From positions 130,799 to 194,798 of the forward strand of contig JADJCR010000015.1 of NCBI GenBank assembly GCA_016703125.1: DNA of 64,000 nucleotides, read 5' to 3'. The position numbers and the translations under genes were made by a program. Within the stretch, counting starts at the first letter, position 1. Each line of letters starts with the position of its first letter. Under the pieces are notes generated by a model that worked only from the letters and a program-made list of their open reading frames with translations, had not been told where the DNA came from and searched no databases. Shown here one piece after another: positions 44,951 to 52,643 of the stretch. This DNA is from Micrococcales bacterium (GTDB lineage: Bacteria > Actinomycetota > Actinomycetes > S36-B12 > UBA10799).

Positions 44951-45433
44951 TCAGGCCTGCAGCGCCTTCTCGATGGCCTCGCGCATCTTCGCCGGGTCGT
45001 CCTGCGGGCTGAAGCGCTCCAGAACCTCGCCGTCGCGGCTGATGACGAACTTCGTGAAGTTCCACTTGATGGCCTTCATGCCGAGGAACCCGGGCGCCTG
45101 CTTGGTCAGCCACGTGAACACGGGGTCGGCGTCGTCGCCCTTGACGTCGACCTTGCCCATCATCGGGAACGTCACGCCGTAGTTCACCTGGCAGAACTCA
45201 GCGATCTCCTCGTTGCTGCCCGGATCCTGGTTGCCGAACTGGTTGCAGGGGAAGCCGATCACCGTCAGCCCCTGGTCCTTGAACTCCTGGTACAACTCCT
45301 CGAGTCCGGTGAACTGAGGGGTGAACCCGCACTTGCTCGCGGTGTTCACGATGACCAGGACCTGGCCGCGGTAGTCGCCGAGGTCCACCTGGGAACCGTC
45401 GCGCGCGGCGACTTTGAAGTCGTAGATGCTCAT
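44951..45433 (-). CDS. Glutathione peroxidase family protein (Cys type)
   Basis: The 160-residue thioredoxin-fold peroxidase has the active site NTASKCGFTPQFTGLEELY with Cys where animal enzymes use selenocysteine, then IGFPCNQFGNQDPGS and the WNFTKFVI motif bearing catalytic Trp and Asn. A second Cys in FPCNQF and one in EFCQVNYG make it likely thioredoxin-dependent. It detoxifies peroxides in the cytosol. The start is ATG 45433. Confidence 0.93.
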   Translation of the reverse strand: MSIYDFKVAARDGSQVDLGDYRGQVLVIVNTASKCGFTPQFTGLEELYQEFKDQGLTVIGFPCNQFGNQDPGSNEEIAEFCQVNYGVTFPMMGKVDVKGDDADPVFTWLTKQAPGFLGMKAIKWNFTKFVISRDGEVLERFSPQDDPAKMREAIEKALQA

Positions 45434-45501
45434 AACTCCAGTCTCCGACCTGTCCGCACAGCCCGCCACCGCAGGGCTGGAGACATGCGTCACTGGCGAG
45501 G

Positions 45502-46313
45502 CTAGGGGAACGACACCACGCCCTGGCAACTCTCGCTGGCCTTCTGCATCTCCTTGGCCACGTCGTGCATAACCTTCTCCGGGCTGTCGGCGTTGTAGAT
45601 GACCTCCATGCCGGTGGCCATCACCTGCGCGCACTTGGTGGCCAGTTCCGTCTTGGCCTCCTGCGCCGCCAACTCGTCACGCAGCGTCGCGTTCTTCTGC
45701 GCCGCCTCCTTGGCCGCCTGGTTGTACTGGTTCTGCAGGTCCTTCAGCTTGCCGGCCTCTTTCTTGAGCTCCTTGCCCTCGGTCTTCAGCTTCGCGACGA
45801 CCTCCTTGTGGGCCTCCTTCGCCTTCGCGAGTTCGGCCTGGAGTTCCTCCTCCTGCTTGGTGTCGGCGTCGATCTGCGACTGCAACTCAGCGATCTGCGC
45901 GGCGCTGGCTTGCGCGGCGGAGTCGGCGTCGCTCTTCTGCAGTAGGCCCCACGCCAGCGCGCCGGCGGCCAGCAGCGCGCACACACCGGTCGCGACCTTC
46001 CACCCGACGCCACCGGACTTCGGCTTGTCTTCAGCGGGCGGCTCGGTCACCGGGGGTGGACCGAAGCCTTGCGGCGGCTGCTGCGGGGGTGGACCGTACC
46101 CCGGCGGCGGGCCCTGCGGAGGGGATCGTACCGCGGCGGGCCCTGCGGTGGCTGCTGCGGCGGGGGGGGCGCGACGGCGCGGAATCCCGGCGGCGGACCC
46201 TGGGGGCCCTGCGGCGGCGGGCCCTGCGGCGGCTGCTGCTCGGGGCCGGGAGCCCCGGGGAACTGCGGCTCGGGCGCTCCCGGGAACTGCGGCTCACCGT
46301 TGTCGTTGGACAT
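45502..46313 (-). CDS. Pro/Gln-rich, membrane-anchored coiled-coil protein, with frameshift
   Basis: From ATG 46313 (AGGAC upstream) the protein has a Pro/Gly/Gln-rich cytosolic tail with tandem QFPGAPEP, PPPQGP and PQQPPQG units. One C is missing from a C-run near 46121; restoring it continues as PPPGYGPPPQQPPQGFGPPP into TEPPAEDKPKSGG. Next come one membrane helix (VATGVCALLAAGALAWGLL), about 80 residues of Lys/Glu/Ala-rich coiled coil, and a small C-terminal domain with two Cys (TKCAQVM, SESCQG). No function is known. The coiled coil should lie outside the membrane. Confidence 0.7.
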
Positions 46314-46378
46314 GCGTCCTCCCTTGATCGTGGTCAGGCTACTGCCGCGGCGCCCCCGGGCCGGGCTGTGACACGGCG

Positions 46379-46384
46379 TAGCCT
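46379..46384 (+). promoter_or_regulatory. -10 box (TAGCCT), leaderless start
   Basis: TAGCCT seven bases before GTG 46392 of the quinone oxidoreductase gene. Confidence 0.45.
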
Positions 46385-46391
46385 CGGGTTC

Positions 46392-47312
46392 GTGAAGGCG
46401 ATCGTGGTCGACTCCCCCGAGTTGGTGCGCGTGGCCGAGGTGCCCACCCCGACCCCCGGGCCCGGTGAGGTCCTGGTGGACGTGACGGCCGCGGGGGTCA
46501 ACCGCGCGGACCTCCTGCAGCGCCGCGGCTTCTACCCGCCGCCGCCGGGTGCCAGCGAGATCCTCGGCCTGGAGGTATCGGGGACGCACGACGGCGAGCC
46601 GGTATGTGCGTTGCTCACCGGCGGCGGGTACGCCGAGCAGGTCGCAGTTCCCCGCAGCCAGGTCATGCCGCTGCCACCGGGGGTGGACCCGGTCGCCGCC
46701 GCCGGCATCCCGGAGGTGGCCTGCACGGTGTACTCGAACCTGGCCATGACCGCGCACCTGCAGCCCGGCGAGTGGCTTCTGATCCATGGCGGCGGGTCCG
46801 GCATCGGCACGTTCGCCATCCAGTGGGCCCGCGCGATTGGTGCGCACGTGGCGGTCACCGCGGGCAGTGACGAGAAACTCGCCCGCTGCGCCGACCTCGG
46901 TGCCGAGGTGCTCATCAACTACCGCGAGCAGGACTTCGTGTCGGCTTTGCCGCAGCCGGCCGATGTGATCCTCGACGTCGTCGGGGCCAAGTACCTCGAC
47001 CGCAACGTCCGCGCCCTGGCCGACGGCGGCCGGCTGGTGGTCATCGGCCTGCAGGGCGGGGTGAAGGCCGAACTCAACCTCGGTGCGCTGCTCTCCAAGC
47101 GCGGATCGGTGATCGCCACCTCCCTGCGCAGCCGTCCCACGGCGCAGAAGGCGGAGATCTGCGAGGCCGTGGTGCGCGACGTGTGGCCGCTCTACGCCAC
47201 GGGCGCGATCCGCCCGATCATCGACCGGGTGCTCCCGCTGGCCGACGCCACCGAAGCACACCGTTTGCTCGCGGACTCCAGCCACTTCGGCAAGGTGCTG
47301 CTGGCGGTCTAA
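46392..47312 (+). CDS. NAD(P)H quinone oxidoreductase, PIG3 family
   Basis: The 306-residue MDR protein reads NRADLLQRRGFYPPPPGASEILGLE, the pattern of the PIG3/TP53I3 branch, followed by GIPEVACTVYSNL and the Rossmann motif IHGGGSGIGTFAIQ. No zinc ligands are present. It should reduce quinones or similar electrophiles with NADPH. GTG 46392 is the start. Its last four bases overlap the convergent photolyase gene. Confidence 0.9.
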   Translation: MKAIVVDSPELVRVAEVPTPTPGPGEVLVDVTAAGVNRADLLQRRGFYPPPPGASEILGLEVSGTHDGEPVCALLTGGGYAEQVAVPRSQVMPLPPGVDPVAAAGIPEVACTVYSNLAMTAHLQPGEWLLIHGGGSGIGTFAIQWARAIGAHVAVTAGSDEKLARCADLGAEVLINYREQDFVSALPQPADVILDVVGAKYLDRNVRALADGGRLVVIGLQGGVKAELNLGALLSKRGSVIATSLRSRPTAQKAEICEAVVRDVWPLYATGAIRPIIDRVLPLADATEAHRLLADSSHFGKVLLAV

Positions 47313-48739
47313 CGTCCCTGTCCGAACTGCGCGGCAGTCGCCCTCACCTCGGGCAGATCGGGCAGCCGGCGCATCCCCGCCAGCGGCTGCTTCATGCGGT
47401 GGTTGTTCGCCAGCGCAGCCTCGTTGCGCGCGAGGAAGTCCCAGTAGCCAGCGGTGAACGGGCATGCCCGCTCGCCGGTGCGGTCCTGCGGGCGGAACCG
47501 GCAGCCGGTGCAGTAGTCGCTCATCCGCTTGATGTACGCCCCGCCGGAGGTGTACGGCTTGGTCGCGACCACCCCGCCGTCGGCGTATTGCGACATCCCG
47601 ACGACGTTGCCGAGCATGACCCAGTCGTAGCCGTCGACGAAAACCCGGTGGAACCAGTCGGTCAACTCCGCCGGGTCGTAACCGCGCTGCAGGGCCCACG
47701 ACCCCAGCACCATCAACCGCTGGATGTGGTGCGCCCAGCCGGTCTCGCGCACCTGCTGCATCGTCACGTCCAGGCACCGCGCCCCGCTGCCCTGCAACTC
47801 CTGCCACCGCCCCGGCAGGGGCTCGCGGGCTTCGAACACGTTGCGCTCGCGGTAGTCCTCGGGCAGCCACCAGTACAGGTGCCACATGTACTCCCGCCAC
47901 CCGAGCACCTGCCGGATGAACCCCTCGGTGGCAGCCAGCGGCGCCCGCCCGGCCCGGTACTCCGCCTCCGCGGCCCGCACCACCTCCAGCGGGTCCAGCA
48001 GCCCGAGGTTCAACGGCACGCTCAGCAGCGAGTGTGACATCCACGGATCCCCTGCGAGCATCGCGTCCTCGTGCGCACCGAAGGCCGGCAGCCGGTCGCG
48101 CAGGAACACCGCCAGCGCCGCCAGCGCCTCGTCGCGCGTCACCGCAAACCGCCGCGGCCCGTCCACCCCAACCGTCGGAACCCCCGCCAGATCCGCGCGA
48201 ACGGCAGCGTCGATTCCGTCCTCGTCAGGCCACCACGGGTCCGCGACCCCCAGCGTCGTCGCCCCGCGCGGCGGCGGTTCCCGGTTGTCGGCGTCGTAGT
48301 TCCACCGCCCACCGGCCGGCTCCCCACCATCCATCAGCACCGCGGTGCGCCGCCGCGCCCCGCGGTAGAAACGCTCCATCAGCGGCTTCCCGCCGGTCCA
48401 CTGCTCGAACTCCGCGGCAGTCGTGGCGAACCCCCGGGCGGGGAGGACCTCCAGCCCCAACCCCTGCACGAACCCCAGCGCCACCCGCGACGTCGGGTGC
48501 ACCACGTGGACCGGCCCGGCCACTTGCGCCAGCGCCTCCCGGTAGGTGTCGGCCTGAATGAACACCGACCGGTCACCCAGTTCGGCGGCCCGGTGCCGCA
48601 GCGCCGACAGCACCAGGTGGGCCTTGGCCCGGTGGAAGCGCCGCCGCCGCAGCACCGCGCGCGACTCGACCACCAGCACTGGGCCGTCCCAGTCGTCGAG
48701 GAAGTGCGGCCCGAGCTGGTCGGCGAACGGCCAGCGCAC
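47309..48739 (-). CDS. Cryptochrome/photolyase family protein, FeS-bacterial ((6-4) photolyase) type
   Basis: The 476-residue protein resembles PhrB-type FeS photolyases, which repair (6-4) photoproducts with light using FAD and carry a [4Fe-4S] cluster. Evidence includes the N-terminal DQLGPHFLDDW, the FAD-pocket helices GWREYMWHLYW, ETGWAHHIQRLMVLGSWAL and GNVVGMSQYADGGVVATKPY, and C-terminal cysteines in YCTGCRF and RACPF (plus ARCLDV) placed as cluster ligands. Classic photolyases lack this Cys set. It starts at GTG 48739, immediately next to the stop of the MFS gene, so the two are probably co-transcribed. Confidence 0.9.
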   Translation of the reverse strand: MRWPFADQLGPHFLDDWDGPVLVVESRAVLRRRRFHRAKAHLVLSALRHRAAELGDRSVFIQADTYREALAQVAGPVHVVHPTSRVALGFVQGLGLEVLPARGFATTAAEFEQWTGGKPLMERFYRGARRRTAVLMDGGEPAGGRWNYDADNREPPPRGATTLGVADPWWPDEDGIDAAVRADLAGVPTVGVDGPRRFAVTRDEALAALAVFLRDRLPAFGAHEDAMLAGDPWMSHSLLSVPLNLGLLDPLEVVRAAEAEYRAGRAPLAATEGFIRQVLGWREYMWHLYWWLPEDYRERNVFEAREPLPGRWQELQGSGARCLDVTMQQVRETGWAHHIQRLMVLGSWALQRGYDPAELTDWFHRVFVDGYDWVMLGNVVGMSQYADGGVVATKPYTSGGAYIKRMSDYCTGCRFRPQDRTGERACPFTAGYWDFLARNEAALANNHRMKQPLAGMRRLPDLPEVRATAAQFGQGR

Positions 48740-50017
48740 TTACGGCACGGACTTGATCGGCAGAATCGCCACCGCACCGAGCAGAGTGATGATGCCCACG
48801 GCCAAGTACAGCGAGGTGTAGCCGCCGAGCACGGTGACCAGCGGCGCGGCCAGCACCGGCGCGAGCACCTGCGGCATGGAGTTGGCGATGTTGATGACCC
48901 CGAGGTCCTTGGCCCGGTCCTCGGCGGTCGGCAGCACCTGGGTGATCAGAGCCTGGTCGACGGCCAGGTACCAGCCGTACCCGATCCCGAGGATGAGCGC
49001 CGCCACCATGGTGATCCCCCATCCGCTCTGGCCCTCCGGCACGAACGCAAGGATCCCGCCGGCAACCGCGATGACGATCGTGGAGATGATCACGAAGATC
49101 TTGCGCTTGCCGACCCGGTCGGAGATCCAGCCGCCGATGACCGCGGTGATCATGGTGCCGCCGGCGTAGAGGGCCAGCAGGACCGTCTGGCGCTGGCCGG
49201 CGGCTTCGTCGTCGAAGCCCAGGTGGTCGGTGAGGAAGAACAGCAGGTACAGCGTGGCCATCGCGATGCTCAACGACACCAGGAAGCGCGCCAGCCACGC
49301 CCAGCCGAAGTCCGGGTGCAGCTTCGGCGACACCCAGAAACTGCGCACGAAGCTGCCCAGGTGGAACGGGGGCTTGTCCTCCTCGGCCAGCGGCGGGTCC
49401 TTGAGGATGAACATGAACGGCACCATGCAGAGCACGAACAGCACCGCCGTGAGGTACGAACCCCCGACCAGCGACACCACCACGAACGTCACCAGCCCCA
49501 CCCCGACCACCGGCCCGAGGGCCTGCGCCAGCCCGACCAACCCGGAGGCGACGCCACGCTGGCGGACGGGCACCTGGTCGGGGATCGTGGCGGTCAGCCC
49601 TGCGTAGGCGGCGTTGACGGCGAACTGCACGGCCAGCCACGCGATGGTCAGCGCCCAGATGGTGCTCATGTTCGGCAGCAGGATGAGACCCACGAATCCG
49701 AGCAGCGACCCACCCAGCATCCACGGCCGGCGCCGCCCGAACCGCGACGTGGTGCGGTCGGACAGCGCCCCGGCCAGCGGGTTGCCGATGACCGAGCCGA
49801 CCACGCCGACGCCGGTGACGATGGCCAGCGCGGTCTCCTTGCCGCCGGATCCCGCGATCTGCTCGGACATACGCGGCAGCAGGTTCTGCAGCGGGGCGAA
49901 GAACGCCACCATGATGCCGAGGTTGGCCAGGGCGAGCCCCGACAGGAACAACCCCCGAACAGCGACGGTGGGTTCGGCGAGCGCGCGGACTCCGGCCTGC
50001 GTCACAGGGTCACTCAT
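48740..50017 (-). CDS. MFS transporter, 12 TM (sugar/GPH-like)
   Basis: The protein is about 425 residues with 12 membrane segments. GALSDRTTSRFGRRRPWMLGG is a glycoside-pentoside-hexuronide/sucrose-transporter-like motif, and GGWISDRVGKRK is the second-half equivalent. RQRGVASGLVGLAQALGPVVG is also MFS-like. A solute is not identifiable. ATG 50017 is used; a TTG nine bases upstream has better AAGGAG spacing, so the start is uncertain. The 3' end abuts the photolyase gene. Confidence 0.82.
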   Translation of the reverse strand: MSDPVTQAGVRALAEPTVAVRGLFLSGLALANLGIMVAFFAPLQNLLPRMSEQIAGSGGKETALAIVTGVGVVGSVIGNPLAGALSDRTTSRFGRRRPWMLGGSLLGFVGLILLPNMSTIWALTIAWLAVQFAVNAAYAGLTATIPDQVPVRQRGVASGLVGLAQALGPVVGVGLVTFVVVSLVGGSYLTAVLFVLCMVPFMFILKDPPLAEEDKPPFHLGSFVRSFWVSPKLHPDFGWAWLARFLVSLSIAMATLYLLFFLTDHLGFDDEAAGQRQTVLLALYAGGTMITAVIGGWISDRVGKRKIFVIISTIVIAVAGGILAFVPEGQSGWGITMVAALILGIGYGWYLAVDQALITQVLPTAEDRAKDLGVINIANSMPQVLAPVLAAPLVTVLGGYTSLYLAVGIITLLGAVAILPIKSVP

Positions 50018-50021
50018 GGGG

Positions 50022-50039
50022 CACAAGGTACTCCTTGTG
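50022..50039. promoter_or_regulatory. Perfect 7-bp-arm palindrome upstream of the MFS gene
   Basis: CACAAGG-TACT-CCTTGTG spans the promoter/start region of the MFS gene, just before the possible start codons. It includes the ribosome binding site, so it could be an operator or an mRNA hairpin hiding the start. Confidence 0.4.
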
Positions 50040-50044
50040 AACCC

Positions 50045-50449
50045 CTATTGCGGCGCGGAGATGTTCACCATCCACTCGATGCCGAACCGGTCGGTGCACT
50101 GCCCGTAGATGTCCCCCCACATCTGCGGTTCCAGAGCAACCTCCACGGTGCCACCGGCACTGAGCCGGTCCCAATAGCCCCGCAGTTCGGCCTCGTCCTC
50201 CCCGTGCAGCATCAGCGTCACCCGCCGGCCCTCGCTGTAGTCCATGCCGGGCGACGTGTCGGAGGCCATGAGGTTCTGTCCGCTGGGCATCGTGAGTTGC
50301 CCGTGCATGATCTGGTCGGCCGGGGCGTCGGGCACCCCGTACTCGCCGAAGGTGCTCAGGTCCAGCGTCCCGCCGAAGACGCCCTGGTAGAACTCGAGGG
50401 CAGCGCGGGCGTCGCCGCGGAACGAGAGGTAGGAACTCAGCTCAGCCAT
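50045..50449 (-). CDS. VOC/glyoxalase-fold protein (PhnB-like)
   Basis: The 134-residue protein starts LSSYLSFRGDARAALEFYQG and continues VFGGTLDLSTFGEYG, with the ending MWGDIYGQCTDRFGIEWMVN. This is the PhnB/3-demethylubiquinone-methyltransferase-like VOC pattern found in many small bacterial proteins of unknown ligand. It is cytosolic and stands between the ABC and MFS genes on the same strand. Confidence 0.88.
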   Translation of the reverse strand: MAELSSYLSFRGDARAALEFYQGVFGGTLDLSTFGEYGVPDAPADQIMHGQLTMPSGQNLMASDTSPGMDYSEGRRVTLMLHGEDEAELRGYWDRLSAGGTVEVALEPQMWGDIYGQCTDRFGIEWMVNISAPQ

Positions 50450-50458
50450 GCCGGGAGA

Positions 50459-52432
50459 CTAACCCACCGAAACGTCGGCCGCCTCGTCGAAACTGGCGAG
50501 GAACTGCGACTGGTACAGGTCGTAGTAGAAGCCCTGCGCGGCCATCAGCTCGGTGTGCGTGCCCTTCTCCACGATCCGCCCGGCGTCCATCACGAGGATG
50601 ATGTCGGCGTCGCGGATGGTGCTCAACCGGTGCGCGATGACGAACGACGTGCGGCCCTCCCGCAGCGTCGCCATGGCCTGCTGGATCAGCACCTCGGTGC
50701 GGGTGTCGACCGAACTCGTCGCCTCGTCGAGGATGAGGATCGGCCGGTTGGCCAGGAAGGCCCGCGCGATGGTGAGCAACTGCTTCTCGCCGGCCGAGAG
50801 GTTGCTCGCCTCGTCGTCGAGCAGCGTGTCGTACCCGTCGGGCATGGTGCGTACGAAGTGGTCGACCCGCGCCGCCTTCGCCGCGGCCATGACCTGCTCC
50901 TCGCTGGCCCCCTGCGCCCCGTACGCGATGTTGTCGCGGATCGTCCCGGCGAACAGCCACGTGTCCTGCAACACCATGCCGAAGCAGCGCCGTACGTCGT
51001 CGCGGTCCATCGTCATCGTCGGCACCCCGTCGAGCACGATCTGCCCGGCGTCCACGTCGTAGAAGCGCATGAGCAGGTTGACCAGCGTCGTCTTACCCGC
51101 GCCGGTCGGCCCGACGATGGCCACGGCCTCGCCGGGCTGCACCTCGAGGTCGAGGTCCTCGATCAGGGGCTTGTCGGCGTCGTACCGGAAGGACACCCCG
51201 CGGAACTCCACATGCCCGCGCGGGCGCTCGAGCCGCTGCTCGGCCACCTCCGGGCTCTGCTCCTGCGCGTCGAGCAACTCGAAGACCCGCTCGGCCGATG
51301 CGATCCCGGACTGCAGCAGGTTCGTGATCGACGCGAGTTGGGTGATCGGCATCGTGAACTGCCGGGAGTACTGGATGAAGGCCTGCACGTCGCCGAGGCT
51401 CATCGTCCCCGACGCGACCCGGATGCCACCGATCACGGCGATGGCCACGTAGTTGAGGTTGGCGATGAACATCATGGCCGGCTGGATGATCCCGGAGATG
51501 AACTGCGCGCGGAAGCTCGCGGCGTACATCTTCTCGTTGGCGGCGTCAAACTCCTCGATGGCCTTGTGCCGGTGGCCGAAGACCTTGACCAACTCGTGGC
51601 CCGTGAACATCTCCTCGATGTGGCCGTTGACCACACCGGTCCACTTCCACTGCCCGACGAACTGCCCCTGGCTGCGTTTGGCGATGAACAGCGTGACGGC
51701 GAACGACAACGGCACGGTCAGCAGCGACACCAGCGCCAGGATCGGGGAGATCCAGAACATCATCGCCAGCACGCCGAGCACCGTCATGATGCTGGTGATC
51801 GCCTGGGTCATGGTCTGCTGCATCGTGGTGGCGATGTTGTCGATGTCGTTGGTCACCCGGCTCAGCAGGTCGCCGCGCGGGTGGGTGTCGAAGTACTTCA
51901 GCGGCAGCCGGCCGAGCTTGACGTCCACGTCCTCGCGCAACCGGTACATCATGCGCTGCGTGACGCCGGCCATCAGGTAGTTCTGACCCCATGAGAAGAC
52001 CGAACTGATGAAATACACCACCACGACCAGCGCGATGATCCGGCCCAGCTTCGTGAAGTCGACCCCGTCGGTCAGGGTCATCGACGCGAGCATGTCCGCC
52101 TGCGCGGTCTCCCCCTGCGCGCGCAGCCCGGCGACGGCCTGCTCCTTGCTCACCCCTGGCGGGATCATCTTGCCGACGACCCCGCCGAAGATGACGTTGG
52201 TCGCCTGCCCGAGCAGCCACGGCCCGAGCACCTGGAAGAACACGCTGACCACGGCCAGACCCAGCACCACGGCGATGACCAGCCGCTCGGGGCGCAGCCT
52301 GCGCAGCAACCGCTTGAACGTGCCCTTGAAGTCCCTGGCCTTCTCCGACGGCAGGGTCATGCCCAACCCGCCGGGGCCGCCGCCCATGGGTCCGCCGGGC
52401 CGCGGGCCGGGCGCGGGGCGCGTCATCGCCAT
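50459..52432 (-). CDS. ABC exporter subunit with canonical catalytic site (heterodimer partner)
   Basis: The 657-residue protein has a Pro/Gly-rich N-terminal tail, six membrane helices and a C-terminal ATPase. Walker A GPTGAGKTTLVNLL, Walker B LILDEATSSVD with catalytic Glu, and H-loop VIAHRLST are canonical, but the signature is LSAGEKQ instead of LSGGQ. This asymmetry pairs with the opposite defects in the upstream ABC gene and marks a heterodimeric exporter like the Rv1272c/Rv1273c or TmrAB type. The loop between the first helices is enlarged (about 60 residues, GVSKEQAVAGLRAQGE). Start ATG 52432. Confidence 0.93.
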   Translation of the reverse strand: MAMTRPAPGPRPGGPMGGGPGGLGMTLPSEKARDFKGTFKRLLRRLRPERLVIAVVLGLAVVSVFFQVLGPWLLGQATNVIFGGVVGKMIPPGVSKEQAVAGLRAQGETAQADMLASMTLTDGVDFTKLGRIIALVVVVYFISSVFSWGQNYLMAGVTQRMMYRLREDVDVKLGRLPLKYFDTHPRGDLLSRVTNDIDNIATTMQQTMTQAITSIMTVLGVLAMMFWISPILALVSLLTVPLSFAVTLFIAKRSQGQFVGQWKWTGVVNGHIEEMFTGHELVKVFGHRHKAIEEFDAANEKMYAASFRAQFISGIIQPAMMFIANLNYVAIAVIGGIRVASGTMSLGDVQAFIQYSRQFTMPITQLASITNLLQSGIASAERVFELLDAQEQSPEVAEQRLERPRGHVEFRGVSFRYDADKPLIEDLDLEVQPGEAVAIVGPTGAGKTTLVNLLMRFYDVDAGQIVLDGVPTMTMDRDDVRRCFGMVLQDTWLFAGTIRDNIAYGAQGASEEQVMAAAKAARVDHFVRTMPDGYDTLLDDEASNLSAGEKQLLTIARAFLANRPILILDEATSSVDTRTEVLIQQAMATLREGRTSFVIAHRLSTIRDADIILVMDAGRIVEKGTHTELMAAQGFYYDLYQSQFLASFDEAADVSVG

Positions 52433-52454
52433 GACGGACCCCCACTGCTCGCGA

Positions 52455-52637
52455 TTGTGACGAAGGTGCGGCCCCCAGAACCCCGTTTGTGACGAAGGTG
52501 AGGGGTCACACCCCCGGGAACCCCGCACCTTCGTGACAAACCACCATGACCGCGCGGCAACTTCGTCACAAAGGCACGGTGGGGGCCCGCACCCCCTGCC
52601 GGCCGAGTGTGAAGTATCGCGACAACGTCGTCACAAA
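52455..52637. repeat. Repeat family 4, TTTGTGACGAAGGTG units in both orientations
   Basis: TTGTGACGAAGGTG occurs at 52455-52468 and GTTTGTGACGAAGGTG at 52485-52500. Inverted copies are at 52526-52541 (CACCTTCGTGACAAAC, one mismatch to a perfect hairpin with 52485-52500), 52559-52573 (AACTTCGTCACAAAG) and 52624-52637 (ACGTCGTCACAAAG). The five units fill the 211-bp gap between the two ABC genes. Confidence 0.8.
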
Positions 52638-52643
52638 GCCGCC

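Noticed and set aside
42294..45182. Long plus-strand frame (over 900 codons) opposite the membrane protein, DUF427 and glycerate kinase genes
   Set aside because: No domain, wrong codon usage, and it crosses the divergent DUF427/DCC promoter.
45434..45490. Short upstream frame overlapping the glutathione peroxidase start (ATGA)
   Set aside because: It encodes an Arg/Leu-rich peptide with no Cys or family similarity; overlap could be chance.
48071..51994. Very long open frame on the plus strand (over 1,300 codons) across the photolyase, MFS and ABC genes
   Set aside because: It is antisense to three well-recognised genes and has a low-complexity His/Arg/Gln-rich composition typical of shadow frames in high-GC DNA.
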